NCBI RefSeq assembly: GCF_000173075.1
Contig: NZ_ABVL01000016.1
Span: forward strand, 123,429 to 187,428
DNA from: Chthoniobacter flavus Ellin428
GTDB taxonomy: Bacteria; Verrucomicrobiota; Verrucomicrobiia; Chthoniobacterales; Chthoniobacteraceae
Reading direction: 5' to 3'
DNA length: 64,000 nt
This document shows, piece by piece, positions 27,676 through 35,719 of the stretch. Each line of letters opens with the position of its first letter. Position 1 is the stretch's first letter. Both the position numbers and the translations under genes were made by a program. The notes beneath the pieces were generated by a model. That model searched no databases. It was not told the origin of the DNA and worked only from the letters and a program-made list of their open reading frames with translations.

Positions 27676-27951
27676 ATGAACGACGATCTTTCTCCGCTTT
27701 TGGAATTTCTCGACCGCTGTGGACCGGAGGTGTGCGGTCATGGTCTCAACGGTCTCGAAGCCGAACAGGTGGCGATGATCGAACGTTTCATCGCCGGCAG
27801 GTGTGACGATGTGGAGCGCCGCGAACTCTCGGAATTCCTGCAACTGCATCCGGCTTGGATTCGGTGGATTGCCGACCGCGTGAAACTCGCCCGGGAAATG
27901 TCCGAACAGGGCAGCGCCGGAGGTGCGCCCAACGAGCAGATGCAGGCCTGA
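27676..27951 (+). CDS. Small helical protein resembling an anti-sigma N-terminal helix bundle
   Basis: 91 aa. 'MIERFIAGRCDDVERRELSEF' followed by 'LQLHPAWIRWIADRVKLARE' looks like the helix-rich segment ('I-x-x-Y-L-x-G-x-L-x-x-x-E-x-x-x-L/F') at the start of many anti-sigma factors, but there is no membrane helix. The role is not known. The gene is preceded by the TTTTTCTGCA sites and may be regulated by them. Confidence 0.6.
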   Translation: MNDDLSPLLEFLDRCGPEVCGHGLNGLEAEQVAMIERFIAGRCDDVERRELSEFLQLHPAWIRWIADRVKLAREMSEQGSAGGAPNEQMQA

Positions 27952-27989
27952 GGTTTCGGAGGGCGGGGCTGACGCCTGTTTCTCAGTCC

Positions 27990-28202
27990 TTAATGCTGAT
28001 CCCGCAGCGACCACTGCAGGGGAATGCGGTTGACGAAGCGGTCATCGATGTCGTGGATCACCACGAATCCCGTTCCATTGGCGCGTAGATGACGGGTGGC
28101 ATCGTGCAGCGAAGGGAATTCCATTCGGGGGCTCTCCCCATCCTTCTCCACGCAGACGCCATGTCGGTCGAGAGACAGGAAAAGATGGAAATCGGAAGCC
28201 AT
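27990..28202 (-). CDS. Small hypothetical protein
   Basis: 70 aa: 'MASDFHLFLSLDRHGVCVEKDG', then 'FPSLHDATRHLRANGTGFVVIHD'. The regular beta-alpha-beta pattern and ordinary composition make it plausible as a real gene; I know no family. Convergent with the small gene at 27676, with 38 bases between stops. Confidence 0.5.
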   Translation of the reverse strand: MASDFHLFLSLDRHGVCVEKDGESPRMEFPSLHDATRHLRANGTGFVVIHDIDDRFVNRIPLQWSLRDQH

Positions 28203-28492
28203 GCTAACCGATCAACGCCGCCGCGGGGGGAAATCGTGCGTGGAATTTCGAATATTTTGAGGGACGGGATGTAAAGCAGGAGAAGCCCGGCAAGAAAAGT
28301 GCGGACGCAAGGCGGGGCGGGGACGAATCTTAGGGATGGAGGACGAGTTATGAAGATCGACTTTGCTCTCTCTATTGCGCCAGATCTTACCCCCGGGTCT
28401 GCAACGCGTGGGTGCTCTTTAAAGGTGCCATGTGTTGCTGGGCGCCCTCACGGTGCGCCTATTCTTTGCCATGAAAGGAGGGCGGCCCGGCC

Positions 28493-29071
28493 ATGAATGC
28501 ACAAATTCATAAGCCGGAATGGCAACGGGTGGAAATTTGGACCCTCGCGGTGTTGGTCGTCGGCGCCATCCTGCTCGTGGTCCCGCCGCGGAGGGCGGAT
28601 TTCGATCGCAGTGTCGCTCCCAGTGCGTCCGAGGCGGGCGTGCCGGCGTCGCTACCCAGGAAGACGGCTCCGCAAAACGAGGCGCTCCCATTCACTGCGG
28701 CGGACGTGGTGCAGTATTTTTCCTCCACCTTCGAAACTTCCGCGGAGAAAGGAGAGGGGAATACGATGGTCTTCGAGAATCACGAGGTGAAATCCCCGGA
28801 CGATCGTTGGCGCATCGCCATCTCCACGGAGGGGAAAGCGGTGATCGTGGAATTCACCGCGGGCGGCGACTACGGGTTGAGCCTCGCGCGAGACTTTTTC
28901 GAGAGCCCGCTTTTCCAGCGCGAAGAGAGCGAGCAACTCTACGACCTGTTCGCGCGCGCGCAGAACAATCCGGTGAAAAAATTGCCGCGCTTCACCGTGG
29001 GCGTGACGTACCGGCAAACTTCCGAGGAGGAGAATCTCGTTATCCGTTTCACCGCGCCAAACGCGACGTAA
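28493..29071 (+). CDS. Single-span membrane hypothetical protein
   Basis: 192 aa. A strong ribosome-binding site (AAAGGAGG) lies about 10 bases before ATG. One membrane helix at about 17-35 ('IWTLAVLVVGAILLVVPP') is followed by a periplasmic domain with alternating strands ('WRIAISTEGKAVIVEFTAGG', 'LPRFTVGVTYRQTSEEENLVI'). No family recognised. It is convergent with the PQQ-propeller gene and separated from it by a heptamer-repeat hairpin. Confidence 0.65.
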   Translation: MNAQIHKPEWQRVEIWTLAVLVVGAILLVVPPRRADFDRSVAPSASEAGVPASLPRKTAPQNEALPFTAADVVQYFSSTFETSAEKGEGNTMVFENHEVKSPDDRWRIAISTEGKAVIVEFTAGGDYGLSLARDFFESPLFQREESEQLYDLFARAQNNPVKKLPRFTVGVTYRQTSEEENLVIRFTAPNAT

Positions 29072-29077
29072 AAAGAA

Positions 29078-29156
29078 ACACCCAACATTCAATGGCGCAA
29101 GCGACGTGCGATCACGTGCTCTTCATTGGATGTTGAGTGTTGGGTGTTGGATGTTG
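29078..29156. repeat. Heptamer-repeat hairpin between convergent genes (locus A)
   Basis: Left arm 29078-29094 (ACACCCAACATTCAATG) pairs with right arm 29124-29156, whose reverse complement reads CATCCAA CACCCAA CACTCAA CATCCAA in 7-bp steps. 15 of 17 left-arm bases match. It probably ends transcription from both sides, though there is no T-tract. Confidence 0.7.
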
Positions 29157-29186
29157 CGGCGAAGCCGTCCTGGTTCTGCCTATTCC

Positions 29187-30446
29187 TTATTTCACCGCGT
29201 AGCAGAAGATCAGATCCTGATCGCGGAGATACATCCGGCCATTGGAAATCACCGGGTGCGTCCAGATGTGTCCCTGCGGGCTGCGGATCGACGTCTGCGG
29301 GTCGAGCTTGAAGCGGCTGATCTCATGCCAGCCATTCGGCGTGGCATCGATGAGCACCACGTTGCCGCTGCCTTCTTCGAGCAGGTAGAAGTGGCCGTCA
29401 GCGTAGGAGATCGCGCCCTTGCCGAGCTTGGCTTTCTCGCTCCACACCAGCTGGCCGGTCTTGAAATCCTGGCACGTCCAGCCGACGCCGTCACTGTAGC
29501 CATAGAGCTTGTCACCGAGGAGGATCACGCCGCCGTGATGATTCTTCATCACCTTGTTCGGCGTGGCGCCGGTCTCGTCATAGAGCATCTTGATCTGGTT
29601 GCCGGGTTCGACGTCGAAGCTCATCGAGCCGACACCGTAACCGCTGGCGAAATAGACCTGGTTGCCCTTCACGATCGGCGTGGGAATCATCGCCGTCTTG
29701 CCGGGATACGGTTGCTCCCAGAGCAGCGCGCCATCCTTGGCGGCGATGCCTACGATATTGGTCATGCTGCGCTGGATGTACTGCCGCTGCCCATTGATAT
29801 CCGCCGGGACGATCGAGGAATACTGCGCGCCATCGGTCCACTTGTCGCTTTGCCAGACCACCTTGCCGGTCATCTTGTCGAGCGCGGCCATGGCGCCCTT
29901 GGGACCGCCAGGAGTGCAGACGACCTGGTTGCCATCGACGAGCACGCTCTCCGTGTAGCCCCAGCCCGGGCGTTTGCCGCCGAGCGATTCCATACTGGTG
30001 CGCCAGAGTTCCTTGCCATCCTTGGCCTGCACCGCGACGAGATCGCCTGTGCCGCTGAGCGTGTAGACGCGGTCCCCGTCCACCGTCGGCGTGCCGCGCG
30101 GGCCGTTGCCCCATTTGTTATCGAGGATGTTGCCGAGCTTGGCGATCCAGAGCTCGTTGCCTTTATCCGCGTCGAGGCAGATGAGGATTTCGCCGCCATC
30201 GCGCGTCCCCATGGTGTAAAGATGCCCGTCCACCACGGAGAAGCCCGAGTAGCCGCTGCCCGCGTTGGTGTAGTTCCACAATTTCTTCGGGCCATCGGCC
30301 GGCCATTCCTTGAGAAGGCCGGTTTCCTTCGAGATGTCATCTCGATTTGGGCCGCGGAACTGGGGCCAGTTGAAGGCAGGATTATCGGCGTAAACCGTGA
30401 CGGCGCAGAGCGCGCTGAGGACGAAAGAGAGGGTGTTCTTTTTCAT
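29187..30446 (-). CDS. Secreted PQQ-like beta-propeller protein
   Basis: 419 aa from MKKNTLSFVLSALCAVTVYA with a signal peptide, then 'NWPQFRGPNRDDISKETGLL', the hallmark opening of the large verrucomicrobial/planctomycete secreted PQQ-like (BamB-like) propellers. Repeated blade motifs are visible ('LICLDADKGNELWIAKLG', 'LVAVQAKDGKELWRTSMESLG', 'MAALDKMTGKVVWQSDKWTDG'). The family may be a scaffold or a quinoprotein; true PQQ binding cannot be judged here. The frame is open farther upstream but the signal peptide fixes this start. Confidence 0.88.
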   Translation of the reverse strand: MKKNTLSFVLSALCAVTVYADNPAFNWPQFRGPNRDDISKETGLLKEWPADGPKKLWNYTNAGSGYSGFSVVDGHLYTMGTRDGGEILICLDADKGNELWIAKLGNILDNKWGNGPRGTPTVDGDRVYTLSGTGDLVAVQAKDGKELWRTSMESLGGKRPGWGYTESVLVDGNQVVCTPGGPKGAMAALDKMTGKVVWQSDKWTDGAQYSSIVPADINGQRQYIQRSMTNIVGIAAKDGALLWEQPYPGKTAMIPTPIVKGNQVYFASGYGVGSMSFDVEPGNQIKMLYDETGATPNKVMKNHHGGVILLGDKLYGYSDGVGWTCQDFKTGQLVWSEKAKLGKGAISYADGHFYLLEEGSGNVVLIDATPNGWHEISRFKLDPQTSIRSPQGHIWTHPVISNGRMYLRDQDLIFCYAVK

Positions 30447-30660
30447 GTGGGAGAAGCGGCGATGGGTTGTTGAGGAGACCTTTCGCAGGAGGGAAACGTT
30501 AGTAGAAACGCAGGTGGATGGCGAGTAGTTGCGCTCCGGGGCATATAGCTGGCGGCTGCGACAGCCTGCGAGTGCGAGGGCATGGGAGGAATCGCAAGGA
30601 TGGGAGTGAGAGGAGTCTATTTCTCCCCTCCTTCCCATTCCCCCGGCGAAAGTCCAGCGC

Positions 30661-31743
30661 CTACGATCCCTTCACGAACCACGGCTTGGCATAGGGGTTC
30701 TTCGTGAAGAAATCGAGCAGCAGCTGGGCGATTTTCTGCTGACCGCTGGCCGAGGGATGCGTGCCGTCCTGTCCGCAATCGGTGGGCAGCCATTTGAGAT
30801 CATCGATCGTGCGGCCCTTTTCACCGTTGGTCCAGAGATACGGCCCCCAGAGGATCACCGGTCCATCGGCGGGTTGATCCTTGATCACCGCGCGCATGGC
30901 GAAGGCGCTCTCGTAAGCGTACGGCTCCGGATTCAAGCGCGTCCTGGCGTAACCCGCGTAAATGCGGCTCGCGAGGAAGATCATGCGCAGGTTCGGATAC
31001 TTCTCGCGAGCCCGCTTGATGTCGGTCCGGACGTCGTCGCGCAATTGGTCGGTCGCTGCTGGATAGCCTCCTGAGGGATTCGCGTTCGCCTCCTTCAGCC
31101 ACATTACTTCCACCTGCGCGGGGCTCACGCCGGCCTGTTTGATGCGGTCGATTGCGGTGTCCCAAGGCTGGTCATTGGTCGCCCAGGCGGCGGCTGTTTT
31201 GCCGCCCTGCGCGCAATCGACGATCACCAGGTTGGGTGCCTTGCGCGGATCGGTGTCGGCGATGCGCTTGAAAGCCGAAAATTCCATCGTCGTATTCGAC
31301 ATCCCTAGAGACACCATCACGATCTTCCCATCGGCCGCAGGTTTGCCTTCGGCGTTGAGGGGACGGATCTGCACGAGGGCCTGTTTCGCGTGGGCCGCAA
31401 GAGCGGCCGGTGGATCATTCTTCCCGCCGCCGTAAAGACCGCCATCCTGGTCCTGATACTTGCCGGTCAATTCCGTCAGCGGAACGAGATTGGTGGGAGG
31501 CGGGGGGAGCGGTTGCTGATTTTTTTGCGGATTTTGCGGGTTCTGTGGTTGCCCATTTGGATTCTCGCCGGCGGCATGACGGCGTTTGGCTTCATCGAGG
31601 ATCTTCTGGTCGTCAGGCGTCAATTGCGCCCCATTTTGGGCGCGTTGAAAGATTTCTCGCGCCTTCTGCCAATCAAAGGGAGCGTCCGCGGCGAACAGCG
31701 GCAGAGCAACTAAAGCGAAGAGGAGGGGGAAACAGAATTTCAT
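30661..31743 (-). CDS. Secreted SGNH/GDSL-like hydrolase
   Basis: 360 aa from MKFCFPLLFALVALPLFA. An N-terminal signal peptide is followed by a proline/glutamine-rich linker ('QPQNPQNPQKNQQPLPPPP'). The catalytic domain has 'IVMVSLGMSNTTMEF' (block I; serine in GMSN), 'VIVDCAQGGKTAAAW' and the C-terminal 'DGTHPSASGQQKIAQ' (Asp-x-x-His of the SGNH triad). Family members are esterases or acetyl-xylan-type deacylases; the substrate is unknown. The gene lies behind the PQQ propeller on the same strand, separated by 214 bases, so linkage is loose. Confidence 0.82.
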   Translation of the reverse strand: MKFCFPLLFALVALPLFAADAPFDWQKAREIFQRAQNGAQLTPDDQKILDEAKRRHAAGENPNGQPQNPQNPQKNQQPLPPPPTNLVPLTELTGKYQDQDGGLYGGGKNDPPAALAAHAKQALVQIRPLNAEGKPAADGKIVMVSLGMSNTTMEFSAFKRIADTDPRKAPNLVIVDCAQGGKTAAAWATNDQPWDTAIDRIKQAGVSPAQVEVMWLKEANANPSGGYPAATDQLRDDVRTDIKRAREKYPNLRMIFLASRIYAGYARTRLNPEPYAYESAFAMRAVIKDQPADGPVILWGPYLWTNGEKGRTIDDLKWLPTDCGQDGTHPSASGQQKIAQLLLDFFTKNPYAKPWFVKGS

Positions 31744-31972
31744 GGGGATGAAGCACCGATGCGTTGTCAAAGTTTCGTCAATTGCTCATGAGTAATACGC
31801 GTATTTTCGGAGCGTGCTGGCCGACGGAGCGAAGATCATCGTGGCGATCCAGGAAAAGGTGATGCGAGGATGTGGCGTCATTCCTTACAGAGATGCCGTC
31901 ACTCAATTGTAACATGTGACAGCTTGGCTCCGAGGCTTCGGCGGGCTCAACTCTGGCCACTCCTATTTACCT

Positions 31973-32797
31973 ATGATGAAACTGAAAACTCTTCTCAGCA
32001 TTCCCGTCGCCCTTGCCATGGCGACGCCTGTCTTTGCGGGCAGCATCGTGATCAAAGGGCTCCGACACGCTCGGCGCCCAAATTCGTTCCGCAGCTTGCC
32101 GAAGCGTTTAAAGCCAAGCATCCCGACACGACCTTCAACATCGCCGCGGAAGGTTCGGCCACGGGCATGCCGCGATCATCGACGGCACGGCGCAGATCGG
32201 CATGTCGAGCCGCAAGGTCGAGCTGCCGGAAGAAGCAGCCGCCGCAACCAAAGGCGTGAAATTTTTCCCCGACGGTGGTTGGCGCACGACGGCATCGCCG
32301 TGGTGGTCAATGAGAAGAATCCCGTGACCAAGCTCACCAAGAAGCAGGTCGAGCAGATCTTCACCGGCGATGTCACTGACTGGAGCGCGGTGGGTGGCAA
32401 AGGCGGCGCGGTCTCCATCTATACCCGCAACACGTCCTCGGGCACGTTCAAGGACTTCAAGAACATGGCGATGAAGAAGCGCGACTACGCCCCGAGCTCC
32501 CAGAAGATGGCCGGTAACGAGCAGATCGTCGCTGAAGTGGGCAAGAACGAGAACGGCATCGGCTATGTCGGCCTCGCCTACACCAAGGCCCCGGGCGTGA
32601 AGGTCATCGTTATCGATGGCACCGAGCTGACCGACGCCAACGTGCGCAGCGGCAAGTATCCCTATTCGCGTGAGACCTATCTCTACACCAACGGCGCGCC
32701 GGCTGGTGAGACGAAGAGCTTCGTCGACTTCGCGGTGAGCGAAGAAGGCCAGAAGATCGCCGAGCAGGTGGGCTTCGTGCCGGTGACGAAGAAGTAA
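31973..32797 (+). CDS. pstS: Phosphate ABC transporter substrate-binding protein PstS, five indels
   Basis: A periplasmic phosphate-binding protein, 273 aa after correcting single-base errors near 32058 (+1), 32080 (+1), 32168 (-1), 32272 (+1) and 32281 (+1). It starts MMKLKTLLSIPVALAMATPVFA (signal peptide). Across the frames it reads 'GSIVIKGSDTLGAKFVPQLA', 'NIAAEGSATG', 'IIDGTAQIGMSSRKVELP', 'VAHDGIAVVVNEKNPVTKLT', 'TDWSAVGG' and 'NTSSGTFKDF', the standard PstS phosphate-pocket motifs. No pstCAB or phoU is next to it, so it is a solitary copy. An intrinsic terminator follows. Confidence 0.85.
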   Translation: MMKLKTLLSIPVALAMATPVFAGSIVIKGLRHARRPNSFRSLPKRLKPSIPTRPSTSPRKVRPRACRDHRRHGADRHVEPQGRAAGRSSRRNQRREIFPRRWLAHDGIAVVVNEKNPVTKLTKKQVEQIFTGDVTDWSAVGGKGGAVSIYTRNTSSGTFKDFKNMAMKKRDYAPSSQKMAGNEQIVAEVGKNENGIGYVGLAYTKAPGVKVIVIDGTELTDANVRSGKYPYSRETYLYTNGAPAGETKSFVDFAVSEEGQKIAEQVGFVPVTKK

Positions 32798-32834
32798 TCG
32801 TCGCCCGACCTATTTAAAGCGAGCGTACAAACAA

Positions 32835-32870
32835 GGGCCCGCCGGTGTGAGCCGGCGGGTCTTTTTGTTT
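32835..32870 (+). terminator. Intrinsic terminator of pstS
   Basis: Stem GCCCGCCGG / CCGGCGGGT with a short loop, followed by CTTTTTGTTT. A textbook hairpin plus T-tract, 38 bases after the pstS stop. Confidence 0.92.
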
Positions 32871-32958
32871 GGCTGGCCGGTGCCTGTTCGAAGGACCGGC
32901 AGCCCCGTTGATTCACAAATTTCTGTAAGAATTACCGCATTCCTCGCGTTTCCGAACA

Positions 32959-33441
32959 ATGGACACCGAAACCCGCCTCAAAAACGTCACTCCCATCTTT
33001 CGCCTTGCGCGGGCGGAGGATGCGTTCGCCGTGGCCGATCTTTTGACGACGCTCGGTTACCCTTCCCTGGCCATTCAGGCCGAGCGGCGCATCCTGGCCT
33101 GCACGAATGCGGACGGGACAGCGGTTTTTGTTGCCGAGGTTGCCGGGAGCGTGATCGGTGTGCTGTCGTTCCATTGCATCCCGCTTTTTCACGTCGATGG
33201 CTTCCTCGGTCGCATCACGAGTCTCGTCGTCGCACCGGAGCATCGGAAGTTGGGCGTCGGGCGTTTGTTGGTTTCCGTGGCGGAGGAATTTGCCCGGGAG
33301 CACGGCTGCAGCCGGATCGAGGTGACCAGTGGTGAGCATCGGACGGATGCGCATGCCTTTTACGAGCAACTCGGGTTTCGCGCGAGCTCCCGGCGGTTTG
33401 TGAAAGATACCGCCGTGGTGCACGGCGAAAGCGGGGCGTAG
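32959..33441 (+). CDS. GNAT-family N-acetyltransferase
   Basis: 160 aa. Opening 'IFRLARAEDAFAVADLLTTLG', central strand 'AVFVAEVAGSVIGVLSFH', then 'ITSLVVAPEHRKLGVGRLLV', the acetyl-CoA-binding motif A (Q/R-x-x-G-x-G/A), and 'AFYEQLGFRASSRRFVKDT' (motif B). A small single-domain GNAT; the acceptor substrate is unknown. Independent transcription is likely because a terminator lies upstream and an inverted repeat downstream. Confidence 0.9.
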   Translation: MDTETRLKNVTPIFRLARAEDAFAVADLLTTLGYPSLAIQAERRILACTNADGTAVFVAEVAGSVIGVLSFHCIPLFHVDGFLGRITSLVVAPEHRKLGVGRLLVSVAEEFAREHGCSRIEVTSGEHRTDAHAFYEQLGFRASSRRFVKDTAVVHGESGA

Positions 33442-33480
33442 GAAAGGCATCCGTCGGAGATGGTAAAATCGGTCTGTTAT

Positions 33481-33773
33481 CAATCGGTGTCATTCTGAGC
33501 GGAGCGTCCCGGTGGCAAGATGGCGGGACGCGCAGTCGAAGAACCCGGTCGCTTTACTGAAGACTGAATCGAAGTCCGCGGTGACGTGGCCACCCCGCTC
33601 CGCCGGGGCGCAGGGAAAAGCCTCCTATTAAAGTCGCCCCCCAAGCGGCAACGGAGTGCCGCGGCTACAACGATCACACCTTCGTTCGTATTTCCAGTAG
33701 AGCGGCCGGGTTCTTCGACTGCGCGTCCCGCCACTCCACCATCGGGACGCTCCGCTCAGAATGACCCCGATTG
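33481..33773. repeat. 80-bp inverted repeat pair with about 130 bp between arms
   Basis: Left arm 33481-33561 and right arm 33694-33773 are inverted copies with about 90% identity ('CAATCGG.GTCATTCTGAG', 'CGGAGCG', 'GCGGGACGCGCAGTCGAAGA'). Each arm also contains a shorter CGTCCCG...CGGGACG inverted repeat. The centre holds no gene; the short frames inside are by-products of the symmetry. It could be a MITE or REP-like pair, or a bidirectional terminator, since it lies between the convergent GNAT and ftsY genes. Confidence 0.8.
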
Positions 33774-33786
33774 AAAACCGGCAGAT

Positions 33787-34641
33787 CTACAGCATCTGCT
33801 CCACGAACTGGCGGCTTTCGAAGAAGGCGAGATCTTCCATCTTTTCTCCCGTACCGATGAAACGGGTCGGGATGCCGAGCTCGTTCTGGATGGCGACCAC
33901 ACAACCGCCTTTGCCGCTGCCATCGAGCTTGGTGACGATCACACCCGTCAAACCGGTGGCGGCGTGAAATTCCTTCGCTTGTTGCAACGCGTTGCCACCA
34001 GTGGTCGCATCGACCACGAGCAGGGTCTCGTGCGGTGCTTGCGCGTCGGCCTTGGCCAGCACGCGTTTCACCTTGCCGAGTTCACCCATGAGATTGGTCT
34101 TGGTATGCAGACGGCCCGCGGTGTCGCAGATCAGGAACTCGACGTTCTTGCGATCGGCGGATTGATACGCCTCGTAACAGAGCGCCGCTGGGTCGGAATT
34201 GTACTGACCTTTGACGATGTCGATATTGAGCCGTTCGGCCCACACGCCGAGCTGCTCGATTGCCGCCGCACGAAAAGTATCTGCCGCGGCGAGCATCACG
34301 CTATGGCCTTTGCGTTGGAGAAAATAGGCGAGCTTGGCGGTGGAGGTCGTCTTGCCGGTGCCGTTCACGCCGACGACGAGAATCACCTTCGTCTTGGAAG
34401 CCAGCGGGCGGAGCGTGACGCTATCACGCGGCAGCACCTTGATGATTTCCTCACGCGCGACTTTGACCACGGTCTCCGCCGTCAGCTTTTCCGCGTCCTC
34501 GCGACCCTGCAGCGCCGTCATGATCCGCGTCATCATCGGCACGCCGAGGTCGGCGCGGATGAGGCTCTCCTCCAATTCATCCCAGTCCACCGGTTTGCCG
34601 GAGAACTTCTGGATCAGCGATTTGAAAAACCCGAACGCCAT
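33787..34641 (-). CDS. ftsY: Signal recognition particle receptor FtsY
   Basis: 284 aa, the NG core of FtsY without the acidic N-terminal A domain found in E. coli. N domain 'WDELEESLIRADLGVPMM'; G1 P-loop 'GVNGTGKTTSTAKLAYFL'; 'AAADTFRAAAIEQLGVWAER'; G3 'LICDTAGRLHTKTNLM'; G4 'VTKLDGSGKGG'; final 'GTGEKMEDLAFF'. It docks ribosome-SRP complexes at the Sec translocon by GTP hydrolysis. It starts six bases after nusB and is last in ribBA-ribH-nusB-ftsY. The short form is normal for many bacteria. Confidence 0.97.
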   Translation of the reverse strand: MAFGFFKSLIQKFSGKPVDWDELEESLIRADLGVPMMTRIMTALQGREDAEKLTAETVVKVAREEIIKVLPRDSVTLRPLASKTKVILVVGVNGTGKTTSTAKLAYFLQRKGHSVMLAAADTFRAAAIEQLGVWAERLNIDIVKGQYNSDPAALCYEAYQSADRKNVEFLICDTAGRLHTKTNLMGELGKVKRVLAKADAQAPHETLLVVDATTGGNALQQAKEFHAATGLTGVIVTKLDGSGKGGCVVAIQNELGIPTRFIGTGEKMEDLAFFESRQFVEQML

Positions 34642-34647
34642 CGTCGG

Positions 34648-35103
34648 CTACGAATTTCCTGGCGATAGCGCTTCGCGAGCGGGGCGGCCCACCTCTTCCT
34701 TGATGCGGTCGAGAATACCGTTCACGAAACCGCCGGATTTGTCGGTGCCAAATTTCTTCGCCACCTCGATAGCCTCGTTGATGATGATGACCGGGGCCAC
34801 GTCGGGCGAATGCAGCAACTCATAGATGGCGACCCGCAGGATGTTGCGATCCACCACGGCCAGTCGGTCGAGTTCGTAGTTGGCGGTATATTTTTTGATA
34901 TACCCGTCGATCTCCTCGAGATGCTTCCGCACGCCCAGCGCGAGCTGCTCGGCGAAGATGCGCGTCTTGGGCGCCACCGGAGCCTTTCCGGGCCCGGAGC
35001 GGAGCATCCAGAATTGCTCGGCGTTCACCGGCGTTTCGCCGCTGAGGTCGATTTGATAGAGATATTGGACGGCCGCTTCACGGCCTTCGCGTCGTTTACC
35101 CAT
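34648..35103 (-). CDS. nusB: Transcription antitermination factor NusB
   Basis: 151 aa. 'KRREGREAAVQYLYQIDLSG' (NusB opening 'R-x-A-A-x-Q-x-L-Y'), 'VDRNILRVAIYELLHSPDVAP', 'VIINEAIEVAKKFGTDKSGGF' and 'VNGILDRI', the standard NusB motifs. It binds boxA RNA with S10 in rRNA antitermination. It lies nine bases after ribH and six before ftsY; ribH-nusB linkage is common in bacteria. Confidence 0.96.
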   Translation of the reverse strand: MGKRREGREAAVQYLYQIDLSGETPVNAEQFWMLRSGPGKAPVAPKTRIFAEQLALGVRKHLEEIDGYIKKYTANYELDRLAVVDRNILRVAIYELLHSPDVAPVIIINEAIEVAKKFGTDKSGGFVNGILDRIKEEVGRPAREALSPGNS

Positions 35104-35112
35104 GGGTGGAAT

Positions 35113-35592
35113 TTAGCGTACGTTGCGCAAAGTGCTCATGGTTTGCACCATGCGGGCGGCGCAACGGGCCGCCTCGGTGCCGCGGTTGATTTCTTCATCG
35201 AGGCAACGCGCCCTGGCCTGCTCTTCGTTTTTCACCAGCAGGACCTCGTGAATGACCGGCAGGCGTTGCGCCAGGCTCACCTGCTGCAGGGAATGAGTCA
35301 CCGTTTTGGCGATGAGCGCGGCATGTTGGGTTTCGCCTTCGATGATGACTCCGAGGGCGATGATGGCATCCACGTTACCCCGCGAGGCGACTTCCTGGAC
35401 GATCAGTGGAATTTCGAAAGCGCCCGGCACTTCGTAAGTGGAGATATTAAAGCTTGGCGAGATCGCCTCGAGTTCGCGCCGGGCATGATCCACGAGCCCA
35501 CTCACGTATTCGCTATTGTACTCGCTGGCGACGATGGCAAAGGAACGCCGGGCGCCGATTTGGCGGGGGCGGGATGGGATGGCGGTGGACAT
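35113..35592 (-). CDS. ribH: 6,7-dimethyl-8-ribityllumazine synthase
   Basis: 159 aa. 'FAIVASEYNSEYVSGLVDHA', 'ISTYEVPGAFEIPLIVQEVA', 'IALGVIIEGETQHAALIAKTV' and 'IHEVLLVKNEEQA' are diagnostic of lumazine synthase. It condenses the DHBP made by RibBA with the ribitylaminouracil intermediate. The gene follows ribBA on the same strand, with a heptamer-repeat hairpin in the 127-base gap, and precedes nusB by nine bases. Confidence 0.96.
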   Translation of the reverse strand: MSTAIPSRPRQIGARRSFAIVASEYNSEYVSGLVDHARRELEAISPSFNISTYEVPGAFEIPLIVQEVASRGNVDAIIALGVIIEGETQHAALIAKTVTHSLQQVSLAQRLPVIHEVLLVKNEEQARARCLDEEINRGTEAARCAARMVQTMSTLRNVR

Positions 35593-35640
35593 GAGAGGGT
35601 GGATGGTAGTGCGGGGCGGGCGCGGTGCAAGGGAAAGGAA

Positions 35641-35717
35641 GGAATGCGGAAGCAGGAATGCGGAGTGCGGAATAGACGCCGCTCTTTGTTCCGAATTCCG
35701 AATTCCGAATTCCGAAT
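35641..35717. repeat. Heptamer-repeat hairpin between ribBA and ribH (locus B)
   Basis: Left arm 35641-35673 is GGAATGC GGAAGCA GGAATGC GGAGTGC GGAAT in 7-bp steps. Right arm 35689-35717 is TTCCGAA repeated four times, that is GGAATTC units inverted. The arms can pair over about 30 bases. It lies inside an operon, so it may tune ribH expression or protect the ribBA message. Confidence 0.7.
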
Positions 35718-35719
35718 TT

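Noticed and set aside
31860..31972. Pho box upstream of pstS.
   Set aside because: CTGTCAC occurs once on the minus strand near 31915, but a second properly spaced half-site is not there.
33480..33904. Short frames on both strands ending '..SSTARPA..PPGRSAQND'.
   Set aside because: Both come from the two arms of the inverted repeat, which is why their ends look alike; not genes.
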